Shown: positions 18,744-27,457 of the stretch, one piece after another | Layout of the letters: each line of letters begins with the position of its first letter | Position numbering within the stretch: the first letter of the stretch is position 1 | Origin: Membranihabitans maritimus | GTDB taxonomy: Bacteria; Bacteroidota; Bacteroidia; Chitinophagales; Saprospiraceae | Assembly: GCF_021729145.1 (NCBI RefSeq) | Contig: NZ_JAJSLW010000003.1 | Location: 248,001 to 312,000 of the forward strand | Direction of reading: 5' to 3' | DNA length: 64,000 bases | The notes under the pieces: generated by a model | What the model was told of the DNA's origin: nothing | Seen by the model: only the letters and a program-made list of their open reading frames with translations | Database searches by the model: none | Translations under genes and position numbers: made by a program

Positions 18744-19814
18744 ATGAAAAAACACAATTTTTACGCTGGGCCGGCAATTCTTGCTGAAGAGGTAAAACAA
18801 GAATCATCAAAAGCAGCATTGGATTATCAGGGAACAGGTCTTTCCTTAATGGAAATGTCCCACAGATCCCCTGAAGTTTCTGCAATCATGGATGAAGCTA
18901 CTTCATTGATCAAAGAATTACTTAATATTCCGGAAGGATATCAAGTCTTGTTTTTACAGGGAGGTGCCAGTCTTCAATTCTATATGACAGCGCTTAATTT
19001 ACTCGATAGCAATGGTACAGCATCATACATCGATACAGGATCATGGTCGACCAAAGCTATTAAAGAGGCAAAAAGATGTGGAAATATAGAAGTGGTAGCC
19101 AGTTCAAAAGATAAAAATTACAACTACATACCCAAGAATGTTCCGATTTCAGCCAATTCTTCCTATCTGCATATTACGACTAACAACACTATTTTCGGAA
19201 CCCAGTATCAGGACATGCCAAGCTATGATATTCCGCTGGTAGCGGACATGTCTTCCGATATATTTTCCCGTCCTTTTGACGTGTCAAAATTTGACGTAAT
19301 CTATGCCGGTGCACAAAAGAATTTAGGACCTGCAGGGTGTACCCTTGTTATTGTCAGGGAGGGAGCATTGGGAAAGGTTTCCCGCGAATTACCATCAATG
19401 CTGGATTACAAAATTCACATCGGCAAAGGTTCTTTATTTAACACAGGGCCTGTGTTTCCTATTTATGTTTCATTGCTTACCCTTCGTTGGTTGAAGAAAA
19501 ATGGTGGCATAAATGGTATGGTGCAGCGAAATGCAGCTAAGGCACAAGCTTTATACGATGAGATCGATCGAAATTCATTATTTTATGGAACCGCCGAAAA
19601 AGAAGACCGTTCAAAAATGAATGTTTGTTTCCTTCTTCACGATGAATCAATGTCCGATGAATTCCTGAAAGATTGTAAAGAAGCCAACATTGTCGGTGTC
19701 AAAGGACACAGGTCTGTAGGTGGTTTCCGGGCAAGTATCTACAATGCTATGGAGAAAGACAGTGTCGACCACTTAATTAATATAATGCAGGCATTTGAAA
19801 AGAAAATGGGGTAA
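18744..19814 (+). CDS. serC: Phosphoserine aminotransferase
   Basis: A 356-residue class V PLP aminotransferase. It has the FYAGPAILAEEV N-terminus, LFLQGGAS, and the PLP lysine Lys192 in YAGAQKNLGPAG. It converts 3-phosphohydroxypyruvate to phosphoserine, and also acts in pyridoxal phosphate synthesis in many bacteria. The neighbouring serA/serB genes are not in this window. A strong terminator follows. Confidence 0.97.
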   Translation: MKKHNFYAGPAILAEEVKQESSKAALDYQGTGLSLMEMSHRSPEVSAIMDEATSLIKELLNIPEGYQVLFLQGGASLQFYMTALNLLDSNGTASYIDTGSWSTKAIKEAKRCGNIEVVASSKDKNYNYIPKNVPISANSSYLHITTNNTIFGTQYQDMPSYDIPLVADMSSDIFSRPFDVSKFDVIYAGAQKNLGPAGCTLVIVREGALGKVSRELPSMLDYKIHIGKGSLFNTGPVFPIYVSLLTLRWLKKNGGINGMVQRNAAKAQALYDEIDRNSLFYGTAEKEDRSKMNVCFLLHDESMSDEFLKDCKEANIVGVKGHRSVGGFRASIYNAMEKDSVDHLINIMQAFEKKMG

Positions 19815-19843
19815 ATTACACTTCAGGATAAAATATATCAAGG

Positions 19844-19879
19844 AATCCGGTGGGTGTGAATCGCTTTACCGGATTTTTT
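19844..19879 (+). terminator. Rho-independent terminator of serC
   Basis: AATCCGGT (19844-19851) pairs perfectly with ACCGGATT (19868-19875) across a 16-nt loop, running straight into six T residues (19874-19879), 30 nt after the serC stop. Confidence 0.8.
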
Positions 19880-19986
19880 CTTTTCGGGAATTACATCGGG
19901 ACATGTTTGTATATTTCATACACTTTTTCAAGTTCTTCCCGATCGAGGCGATTATAAACCCTGAATACGCCCATGGAATCCCTTCT

Positions 19987-22944
19987 TCAATACCGCCCGT
20001 CCTTTATATACGGTATTTTCCGCATTTCCGTCACTTCTACACTCGGAAAGTCGAAATCAAGAACGATTTTCCCCGTAATTAAATACAAACCTATACCCTG
20101 AAAGGGAAATGCCTCTAATGCCGGGGGAAAATGCGTAGTATCAAAAAACCGACCCTCCCGATCGATCCAGGTACCAAAGGCCATCAATTTTCTGTTGACC
20201 GTAGATACTTTCTTTTGACAAACATAATACCCCAAAATACGGACGGTCCGATTTTTATACACCAAAAAATCCGATGCCGCAATAGTGTCAGGAATTTCTT
20301 CAGATTGCAAATCAAACGGAGAGCAAAGCGGGAACCCTAATAACTCGATCTCATCAAAAGCTTGTTCGTGCAGAACTCCTTCCATCTTTGGTAACGTAAA
20401 AGCTTCGTGAGCGTGATCGAAAAAAACCGGATGACGATTGCGTTCCCGTACAGAAGGCAAAAGGATACCGCTTTCCCAGGTTAATTCGTACTTACTAAGC
20501 CCCGTAAAACGGAATGCCCCTATCCTGATCAGTATATTGAGTTGAGTATCGGATATCGGGACACGATTGACAAAATCTTCCAGATTGCGAAAGGAACCAT
20601 TTTCTCTGCGCTCATCAAGTATATTACGAACGGTCTTCTTTTCCAGCTCCCGCAAGTGTATAAACCCCAGATAGATATCCTCTCCGTACAGATGTGTCAA
20701 ATTACGACTCCGATTGATGCAAGGAGGATGAATATTCCCGCCCGACATCCGGGCTTCGTGAACGTATAGCTCCGTCCTGTAAAATCCACCAAAATTATTG
20801 ATCACGGCTACCATAAATTCCAGGGGGTGATAAACTTTCAGGTACAAACTCTGAAAAGATTCCACCGCAAAACTTGCCGAGTGGGCTTTGCAAAAAGAAT
20901 AGCCACTAAAACTCTCTACCTGTCGCCAAACTTCAGCTGTAAGTTCATCCGAATAACCGCGTTGTTGGCAATTGCGAAAAAACTTCTCCTGCAAGGTGAG
21001 AAAGGTATCCGATTTTTTCCGCTTTCCCGACATGATGCGCCGAAGGACATCACTTTCATCCAGGTCCAAACCGGCAAAATGATGTACAATTTTCATCACG
21101 TCTTCCTGATATACCATGACGCCGTAGGTTTCGCCCAAATGTTCTTCAAAAATCGGGTGCAGGTATTGAATGCTTTCGGGATAATGAAAACGATATATAT
21201 ATTCCCGCATCATCCCACTTTTGGCTACACCGGGCCGGATAATCGAACTGGCCGCCACGAGGTGAAGATAATCATCACATTGCAACTTGGTCAGTAACCC
21301 GCGCATAGCCGGTGACTCTATATAAAAACATCCTATGCATTGTCCGGAACGCAGTCTATCACGCACTTTCCGGTCTGACTTTATGGCACTGACATTGCGT
21401 ATATCAACGGTACACCCTTTATTCTCTCGGATAAGATCTACTGCTTCTTTGATATGCCCCAATCCCCGTTGACTAAGGATATCATATTTGTGAAATCCCA
21501 TATCCTCGGCCGTATACATATCCACCTGTACAATCGGAAAGCCCTTGGGCATCATTTGCAAAGCCGTATGGTAAAATAACGAACGCTCACTAATCAGGAT
21601 CCCCCCAGCGTGAATACTGAGATAATTAGGCAATCCCTCGATTCTTTGGCTATAATAAAAGATATGCCGGGCATACGGATGATGTTCATCCGCAGCGTGA
21701 GGAGCAGTGACAATTTTATCGATATCCGCCTTGGGCAATCCAAATACTTTTCCCAGCTCCCGAATCACTGACCGCCTTTTAAACGTACTATAAGTCGCCA
21801 GCAAGGCAGTTTTATCCCTGCCGTATCGCTTAAACACATAATCCGTCACGTGGTCGCGTTCGTCCCAACTAAAGTCAATGTCGAAATCCGGCGGAGAAGT
21901 CCGATGCTGATTGATAAACCTTTCGAAGTAAAGATCCAATTCCAACGGGTCCACATCCGTAATCCGCATACAATAAGCCACAATAGAATTGGCACCACTA
22001 CCTCTTCCCACATGATAATACCCTACATTATGAGCATAGCGAATAATGTCCCAGGTAATGAGAAAATAGGTAGCATATCCAAGTTTTTGAATCACAGAAA
22101 GCTCTTGCTCTACCCGCTTCATAGCCCGTGAATGACTACGATACCTCCTTTCACATCCTTGCAATGCCAGCTTGCGAAGCAAAGCAAAATCTTCGTCCCT
22201 TGACTCCGTAAAATATTGACGATTCACCTCTTCTCCCTCTGGAAATGCTATAGAACATTGGTCCAGTAATGCTTCCGTATTCTCTATAATCCGGGGATAC
22301 AATTTATACTTTTCTCTCAATACCACAGGTGCATGAAAATATTCATACTGAGCAGCTATTGGATACTTCTTGAGTTGTCCCAAAATAATGTTTTCATCTA
22401 TACACCGAAGAAGCTTATGTGTGCGATAACCGTGTTCTTTATGAAAAGTTACCGGGGAAAATACGACCAGTTTACCCAGGTAGTTCACCAAATCTGAAGA
22501 GTATAGTTTCCCAGCTTCGGAAGGACGTATACCGTAAAATTCATTGTCGGAAAATTGATCAATAGATTTGGGCAGGGAACGGTAAATGACGTAGGCATGC
22601 TTCCAGGCCGGGGCTATAGAAGGCAACGGTTTATGCTCCATAAGATGTGCCGAAAGCAGTGTATTCAATTCGCGAAATCCTTCTTCATCCCGGGCAATAC
22701 CGAGATAACGAAATTCATTACCCTGCCGGAATTCAATCCCGACAATAGGCTCGATCTCTCTTATTCTATTCCCCTTATCATCTTCCTCATAACACGCTTT
22801 ATAGAATTCAAATACTCCGGATGTATTGTTGATATCCGTGAGGACAAGGCGGTGTATCCCCAGAGCGTCGGCTTTATCAGCCAATTCCTTCGGAGAGAGT
22901 GTCCCGTACCTTAAACTGTAATATGAGTGGCAATTCAAAAACAT
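19987..22944 (-). CDS. DNA polymerase III alpha-type (DnaE2-like) translesion polymerase
   Basis: The ATG at 22944 is chosen over the upstream TTG (22965) because MFLNCHSYYSLRYGTLSP is the exact start of the PHP domain, giving 985 residues. GRGSGANS (313-320) and the catalytic PDFDIDF (352-358) identify a family C polymerase; a C-terminal OB-like segment follows LLGFPLCSPFD. At 985 residues it is clearly shorter than replicative DnaE (about 1,150-1,200). Its pairing with dinB and the shared operator support a damage-inducible role like the short DnaE paralogues seen beside dinB in other Bacteroidota. The intact His residues (HSYYS) in the PHP domain may mean metal binding there, but this is not decisive. 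Confidence 0.88.
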   Translation of the reverse strand: MFLNCHSYYSLRYGTLSPKELADKADALGIHRLVLTDINNTSGVFEFYKACYEEDDKGNRIREIEPIVGIEFRQGNEFRYLGIARDEEGFRELNTLLSAHLMEHKPLPSIAPAWKHAYVIYRSLPKSIDQFSDNEFYGIRPSEAGKLYSSDLVNYLGKLVVFSPVTFHKEHGYRTHKLLRCIDENIILGQLKKYPIAAQYEYFHAPVVLREKYKLYPRIIENTEALLDQCSIAFPEGEEVNRQYFTESRDEDFALLRKLALQGCERRYRSHSRAMKRVEQELSVIQKLGYATYFLITWDIIRYAHNVGYYHVGRGSGANSIVAYCMRITDVDPLELDLYFERFINQHRTSPPDFDIDFSWDERDHVTDYVFKRYGRDKTALLATYSTFKRRSVIRELGKVFGLPKADIDKIVTAPHAADEHHPYARHIFYYSQRIEGLPNYLSIHAGGILISERSLFYHTALQMMPKGFPIVQVDMYTAEDMGFHKYDILSQRGLGHIKEAVDLIRENKGCTVDIRNVSAIKSDRKVRDRLRSGQCIGCFYIESPAMRGLLTKLQCDDYLHLVAASSIIRPGVAKSGMMREYIYRFHYPESIQYLHPIFEEHLGETYGVMVYQEDVMKIVHHFAGLDLDESDVLRRIMSGKRKKSDTFLTLQEKFFRNCQQRGYSDELTAEVWRQVESFSGYSFCKAHSASFAVESFQSLYLKVYHPLEFMVAVINNFGGFYRTELYVHEARMSGGNIHPPCINRSRNLTHLYGEDIYLGFIHLRELEKKTVRNILDERRENGSFRNLEDFVNRVPISDTQLNILIRIGAFRFTGLSKYELTWESGILLPSVRERNRHPVFFDHAHEAFTLPKMEGVLHEQAFDEIELLGFPLCSPFDLQSEEIPDTIAASDFLVYKNRTVRILGYYVCQKKVSTVNRKLMAFGTWIDREGRFFDTTHFPPALEAFPFQGIGLYLITGKIVLDFDFPSVEVTEMRKIPYIKDGRY

Positions 22945-22962
22945 AAACAATCTTAGAGAGAA

Positions 22963-22970
22963 CAAATATA
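22963..22970 (-). promoter_or_regulatory. -7 box of the dnaE-type polymerase promoter
   Basis: Reads TATATTTG on the minus strand, a perfect TAnnTTTG, 18 nt upstream of the chosen ATG. Its upstream half overlaps the palindromic operator at 22966-22986. Confidence 0.6.
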
Positions 22971-22986
22971 GTCAAAATGATTATAT
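22966..22986. promoter_or_regulatory. Palindromic operator shared with dinB (SOS-box-like)
   Basis: Half-sites ATATAGTCA and TGATTATAT separated by three bases (AAA). The right half is the inverted repeat of the left with one change. The site is 20/21 identical to the one upstream of dinB (24933-24953, opposite orientation relative to this site). It overlaps the -7 box and lies 21 nt before the ATG, a position suited to repression. The regulator is not in this window. Confidence 0.72.
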
Positions 22987-23068
22987 TTTAAGCATTCTCA
23001 TTGTAGTCTTGGCTATCCAGTTTGACTACCAAAATAATTTGTTATTTATTTTTACTATTTTAAGAGTA

Positions 23069-23404
23069 GTGACAAAAAAAAATTCGCAATCCACACGACA
23101 AGTTTATAAAGGCTCTTCTGAGTGATATAGAAGTATCACGGGGTTATTTTACAGAATTTTTACCACAACAATTGAAGGAGATTTTATATCTGGAAGGTCT
23201 ATACCATTCCGGTACAAGTTTCATATCGGGAATACAAGAGGAGATATTTGCGGATATAAAGGGATCGCTAAGCTGTGGGTCTGTCATTGTGCGTAGCTAA
23301 GATTGGTGAGCCCGATTATCAAGATAACAATTTCCTTTATTTGTGACGTACTAGAAGTTTCTCCGGATTTAGTAGAGAAAATACAAAAAGAGATCAATAA
23401 GTAA
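23069..23404 (+). pseudogene. Decayed Rpn-family (PD-(D/E)XK) nuclease/transposase-like gene
   Basis: A GTG at 23069 starts MTKKNSQ; a one-base shift then leads into the frame 23073-23300. That frame reads PHDKFIKALLSDIEVSRGYF and TEFLPQQLKEILYLEG, then …FADI, the typical N-terminus of Rpn/Transposase_31 proteins (PF04754). The frame then stops at 23298, after ~75 codons, whereas these proteins are usually about 300 residues. A fragment VSPDLVEKIQKEINK ending at 23404 looks like the C-terminus. So the gene has a frameshift, an internal loss and early stops. It lies on the opposite strand between the two polymerase genes. Confidence 0.7.
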
Positions 23405-23430
23405 GACTCTTTACCAGTGGCTAAAAAAAC

Positions 23431-23633
23431 TTAGACTAACGTGAACTCGACGATTAATTAATTCTGTCATTATTTTTGCTAAAAAATGCAATGCCCAAGG
23501 CATCACTTTGTGGAAATCAATGCCAGAATCGAAGATTTAACTTGTTTTCCACCCTGGGTTGGCACCCAGGGTTAGGAATATTTCGCCCCTTCAGGCTCTT
23601 TTTTTCTCTGTCGGAATTACGTTAGACTAACGT
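23431..23633. repeat. Small element flanked by 12-bp direct repeats
   Basis: TTAGACTAACGT occurs at 23431-23442 and again at 23622-23633. The ~180 bp between them contain the perfect hairpin at 23551-23572 and no ORF. The arrangement suggests a small non-autonomous insertion, or the remnant of one, with the direct repeats as duplication or boundary; this is inference. Confidence 0.4.
23551..23572. repeat. Perfect REP-like hairpin
   Basis: ACCCTGGGT (23551-23559), loop TGGC, ACCCAGGGT (23564-23572): a nine-base-pair GC-rich stem in an AT-rich region. No T-run follows, so a terminator role is unlikely. Confidence 0.5.
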
Positions 23634-23695
23634 TAGTTAGATGGTAAAATTGAAAGCTCTGAAGTGCCTGTCCCGACATAAAATCACCCTACCTG

Positions 23696-23725
23696 AATAA
23701 ATGGTTCGTCCCCTCCCCATTTATT
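23696..23725 (-). terminator. Hairpin immediately after dinB
   Basis: AATAAATGG (23696-23704) and CCATTTATT (23717-23725) form a perfect nine-base-pair stem with a 12-nt loop directly next to the dinB stop codon. No clear U-run follows on the minus strand, so terminator function is only possible. Confidence 0.4.
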
Positions 23726-24925
23726 TCAATCAATGGGAAAGAATTTTTCAGTCTCCTTTTCCTCCTTTCCCTTCATTTTCAAATCGATCGAAGAGGCTCT
23801 CTGGATAGCTCCAGCACCAAACCGTCCACGTATATGATCCATTTGACGAAGCAACTGAATATCCCGAATAGTATCTTCAAAAAGATCGATCTGAAAATTT
23901 CCGTGAACCAAATCACCGAACTTCACCCCGATCAGGCGGATCAATTGGCGACGTTGATACAATTGCTGGAACAACTCTAAAAGGTACCGGATCAGAATTC
24001 GGTTATTCGCCGTATAAGGGATCTTCTTTTGCCGGGTATAGGTATTAAAATCCGCATACCGAATCTTAACGGACACAAGACTGGTCAGACGATTAGACTG
24101 GCGAAGTTCAAAAGATAAATCATCTACCATCGTAATAATTTTCCGCCGGATAAAATCCAGGTCAAGTGTATCTTCGTGAAAAGTCCGTTCTTTGGACATA
24201 GATTTTTGCTCGGTATACGGAATGACGGGAGAAGGGTCTATAGCATTGGCCTTATTCCATAAGTGGCGCCCCGTTTCCCCGAAGTGCATTTCAAGCATAC
24301 GAATGGGAATATCCCGAAGGGTATGCACCTGCCGCACACCCATAAAACTCAATTTCTTATACGTTTTTTGGCCGACTCCGGGGATCTTTCGAATGGACAA
24401 GGGTGCAATAAAGTTTCGTTCCTTATCCTTTTCGATCTGAATTTCCCCATTAGGCTTAGCTTCACCTGTACCAATCTTCGAGATCAACTTATTGACCGAC
24501 AATCCGCAAGATATAGGAAGACCACTTTCTTTGATAATCTTTTGACGAAGTTCCTGGGTCCATTTATAACAACCGAAAAAACGGTCCATACCGCTTATAT
24601 CCAGATAAAACTCATCAATGGATGACTTTTCAAACATTGGAGCCTCACTTGCGATAATTTCCGTAATAATCCTGGAATGCCGGGAATATTCATCCATATC
24701 CCCTTTAAGTACCGTTGCCTGTGGGCATAGCCTCAGAGCCATTTTCATAGGCATAGCCGAATGTACACCGAAATTCCGGGCTTCATAACTACATGACGCT
24801 ACCACACCTCGACTACTCTTACCTCCAATGATAAGAGGAATACCCTTAAAGCTCGAATTCTTCAACCGCTCAACCGAAACGAAAAAAGAATCCAGATCCA
24901 TATGTACAATTGCCCGATCAAACAT
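23726..24925 (-). CDS. dinB: DNA polymerase IV (Y family)
   Basis: A 399-residue Y-family polymerase. Catalytic Asp10 lies in HMDLDSFF, Asp104-Glu105 in SSIDEFYLD, and Phe15 is in the steric-gate region. A helix-hairpin-helix (IRKIPGVGQKTYKKL) and a little-finger domain with SKERTFHEDT follow, then a basic C-terminal tail. It copies past damaged bases with low fidelity. The ATG is only 7 nt from the palindromic operator shared with the dnaE-type gene, so the two are probably co-regulated in a damage response. Confidence 0.95.
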   Translation of the reverse strand: MFDRAIVHMDLDSFFVSVERLKNSSFKGIPLIIGGKSSRGVVASCSYEARNFGVHSAMPMKMALRLCPQATVLKGDMDEYSRHSRIITEIIASEAPMFEKSSIDEFYLDISGMDRFFGCYKWTQELRQKIIKESGLPISCGLSVNKLISKIGTGEAKPNGEIQIEKDKERNFIAPLSIRKIPGVGQKTYKKLSFMGVRQVHTLRDIPIRMLEMHFGETGRHLWNKANAIDPSPVIPYTEQKSMSKERTFHEDTLDLDFIRRKIITMVDDLSFELRQSNRLTSLVSVKIRYADFNTYTRQKKIPYTANNRILIRYLLELFQQLYQRRQLIRLIGVKFGDLVHGNFQIDLFEDTIRDIQLLRQMDHIRGRFGAGAIQRASSIDLKMKGKEEKETEKFFPID

Positions 24926-24932
24926 TTTAAAA

Positions 24933-24953
24933 ATATAATCATATTGACTATAT
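24933..24953. promoter_or_regulatory. Palindromic operator at dinB (SOS-box-like)
   Basis: On the plus strand ATATAATCA, then TAT, then TGACTATAT. Read on the minus strand it matches the operator at 22966-22986 at 20 of 21 positions. Its start-proximal end overlaps a TATATTTT sequence on the minus strand (24937-24930), a degenerate -7 box that would place transcription start almost at the ATG. An alternative TATTTTGC lies further upstream near 24980. Confidence 0.72.
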
Positions 24954-25432
24954 CAAATATCACAATAATTTTCAAAATGCAAAATACAAATAGATGTTTT
25001 TTTGAACTTGGTCATCAATTAAAAGCAAACAAAAAGTCACAACCACAACGGGAAAAGATGACACCTTGATCAAAGCTTTCCGCTCGATATAGTGTCCTGC
25101 TTTCTAATTTCCCCTTTTTATATAATACTAATCAAAAGGAACTAGATACGTATTTAAGATTCAGTTTCATGAAGGAACTTCCCTACCCAAATGCAGTTAG
25201 GCTGGCATATCCTAGGGGAATCAGACCAGGACTACAACCCATAAGCCACCTCTCTTCAATGCTTCTTAAGAGTTAACCCTATCCCATCTTCAACGTGGGC
25301 GGTTTGGTTCTAGGTATCAAAAATGGATTTATCGTCTTTGACCATTCCCGCTTTACTCGCTTGCTCTACTTTGAGAAAACCAACGGCTTATAAAAACAGT
25401 ATGAAAAAATATACGAAATAGACAATTTCATT
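24954..25432. other. Intergenic region, no gene seen
   Basis: About 480 bp between dinB and the aspS terminator. No plausible ORF, RNA gene or repeat was recognised. Confidence 0.4.
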
Positions 25433-25467
25433 AAAAAAAAGTATACCATTTATGAATCACTATACTT
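25433..25467 (-). terminator. Rho-independent terminator of aspS
   Basis: Read on the minus strand, AAGTATA (25467-25461) pairs with TATACTT (25445-25439) across 15 nt and is followed by a run of T residues (25438-25433), about 27 nt after the aspS stop. Confidence 0.6.
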
Positions 25468-25493
25468 GTGTCACAAAAATATCAAATCGTCAA

Positions 25494-27284
25494 CTACTCA
25501 CCACTCGAAGCTTCTTCCAAAGCAGTATCATCTATTTGAAGACCTAAATCTGCTAATTGTCCATCATCGATACGGGAAGGCGCATCAATCATCACATCTC
25601 TACCCGTATTATTTTTGGGAAAAGCAATAAAATCCCTGATTGAAGCCACACCATTCATCACTGCACACAACCGGTCCAACCCAAAAGCAATTCCACCGTG
25701 AGGAGGAGCACCGTATTCAAAAGCACTAAGTAAAAATCCAAACTGTGCTTCAGCTTCTTCACGGGAAAAACCCAACAAGTCAAAGTTCTTGGACTGAAGA
25801 TCCCTGTCAAAGATTCGAATAGATCCTCCCCCTATTTCAGCACCATTAATTACCAGGTCATAAGCATCAGCTCTTATACTCTCCAATACAGCCTGATCTT
25901 TCGCAGTCATTTTCTCAACATCTTCAGCCTTAGGTGCCGTAAACGGATGGTGCATCGCATAAAAACGACCAGTTTCTTTATCCCATTCCAATAGCGGGAA
26001 ATCCATCACCCAAAGGGGTTTATATAATCCCGGATCTATCAAGTTATTCTGCCTTCCCAATTCCAATCTCAACTCACCCAATTGCTTACGGGTTACATTC
26101 TCCGCACCACTTAATATAAAAAGGATATCCCCTTTACCTCCACCGGATTTTTCCACCCAGGATTTCAGAACATTATCAGAATAGAACTTGCCAATTGTAG
26201 ATTTTACAGAATCATCCTCTTTCCATTGAACATATACCAGGCCTTTTGCTCCGATTTGCGGTCGCTTCACCCAATCGGTCAACCCTTTCATATTTTTGTT
26301 GGAATACTCATCAGCTTTGCCTTGCAGACAAACACCGGCAACCAATTCAGCAGAATCAAAGACGTTGAATCCGTGTCCCTTCGCATACTCATTAAGATCA
26401 AAAATTTCCATTCCAAATCTAAGATCCGGCTTATCAGATCCATATTTTCGAATCGCATCATCGTAAGACATCCTAGTAAATTCGGGCAATTCGATATCTT
26501 TTACAGATTTGAACAAATGCTTTGTAAGCCCTTCAAACGTATTCAATACCTCTTCCTGGTCAACAAAAGACATTTCGCAATCAATCTGCGTAAATTCAGG
26601 TTGACGGTCGGCTCGGAGGTCTTCATCCCTGAAACACTTTACAATTTGAAAATATTTGTCCATCCCCGCCACCATAAGGATTTGTTTAAAAGTCTGCGGT
26701 GATTGGGGCAACGCATAAAATTGCCCGGGATTGAGCCGGGAAGGGACGACAAAATCACGCGCTCCTTCAGGAGTACTTTTGATTAGTACAGGAGTTTCAA
26801 TTTCCAAAAATTCCAACGAATCCATATACTTCCGGATTTCCAGGGTAAGCTTACTCCTGAATTTCAATTTATCTTGCAATACCGGCCTGCGAATATCGAG
26901 ATACCGGTATTTCATTCTCAAATCATCGCCCCCATCCGTTTCGTCTTCAATTGTAAATGGCGGTAATTTTGCTTTATTGAGTACAGAAAGTTTCTCTACT
27001 ACGACTTCTACATCTCCAGTAAGACGATCAGGATTCTTATTGGACCGCTCACGTACTTGACCAGAAATACTGATAACATCTTCACGCCCCAGACTCCGTG
27101 CAAGCTCACACAACGCCTGATTTGTATCCATATTAAATATTAATTGAGTGATCCCGTACCGATCTCTCAAGTCAATAAATGTCATTCCTCCAAAGTCACG
27201 CTTGGTTGCCATCCATCCACTCAAAGTAACATTTGCTCCGATATGCTCTAACCTCAATTCCCCACAATTATGTGTTCTGTACAT
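25494..27284 (-). CDS. aspS: Aspartyl-tRNA synthetase
   Basis: A 596-residue class IIb synthetase of the bacterial type. It has an N-terminal OB-fold anticodon-binding domain ([20 protein letters not shown]), motif 2 in [14 protein letters not shown] (218-231), the bacterial GAD insertion in the middle, and motif 3 in [10 protein letters not shown]. It charges tRNA-Asp. Divergent from hemA, with both promoters in the 173-bp gap. Confidence 0.97.
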   Translation of the reverse strand: MYRTHNCGELRLEHIGANVTLSGWMATKRDFGGMTFIDLRDRYGITQLIFNMDTNQALCELARSLGREDVISISGQVRERSNKNPDRLTGDVEVVVEKLSVLNKAKLPPFTIEDETDGGDDLRMKYRYLDIRRPVLQDKLKFRSKLTLEIRKYMDSLEFLEIETPVLIKSTPEGARDFVVPSRLNPGQFYALPQSPQTFKQILMVAGMDKYFQIVKCFRDEDLRADRQPEFTQIDCEMSFVDQEEVLNTFEGLTKHLFKSVKDIELPEFTRMSYDDAIRKYGSDKPDLRFGMEIFDLNEYAKGHGFNVFDSAELVAGVCLQGKADEYSNKNMKGLTDWVKRPQIGAKGLVYVQWKEDDSVKSTIGKFYSDNVLKSWVEKSGGGKGDILFILSGAENVTRKQLGELRLELGRQNNLIDPGLYKPLWVMDFPLLEWDKETGRFYAMHHPFTAPKAEDVEKMTAKDQAVLESIRADAYDLVINGAEIGGGSIRIFDRDLQSKNFDLLGFSREEAEAQFGFLLSAFEYGAPPHGGIAFGLDRLCAVMNGVASIRDFIAFPKNNTGRDVMIDAPSRIDDGQLADLGLQIDDTALEEASSGE

Positions 27285-27306
27285 AGATTTCTTTTTAATT
27301 TCTTCG

Positions 27307-27314
27307 CAAAATTA
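27307..27314 (-). promoter_or_regulatory. -7 box of the aspS promoter
   Basis: Minus strand TAATTTTG followed by C, matching TAnnTTTG, about 22 nt before the ATG. No clear -33 TTG is seen. Confidence 0.45.
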
Positions 27315-27390
27315 TAAACTAATCTCCGGATTATCAGTTTTAGCACTAATTAAAATGATTCAAAATAAAGCTTCCTATTAAACAAGTATT

Positions 27391-27420
27391 TTTGAAAAAC
27401 GTATTTTGAATGTATATTTG
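27391..27420 (+). promoter_or_regulatory. Promoter of hemA
   Basis: TTTG (27391-27394), an 18-nt spacer, then TATATTTG (27413-27420): a near-ideal Bacteroidota -33/-7 pair, predicting a leader of about 32 nt. Confidence 0.65.
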
Positions 27421-27457
27421 CAGTTCCTTCGGGGCATGAAGTTTTTTAGATGTGCGT

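Noticed and set aside
20827-21297. 156-codon plus-strand ORF inside the dnaE-type gene
   Set aside because: It is antisense to a well-supported polymerase domain; composition is that of a shadow frame.
26226-26702. 158-codon plus-strand ORF inside aspS
   Set aside because: Antisense to conserved synthetase motifs; no independent support.
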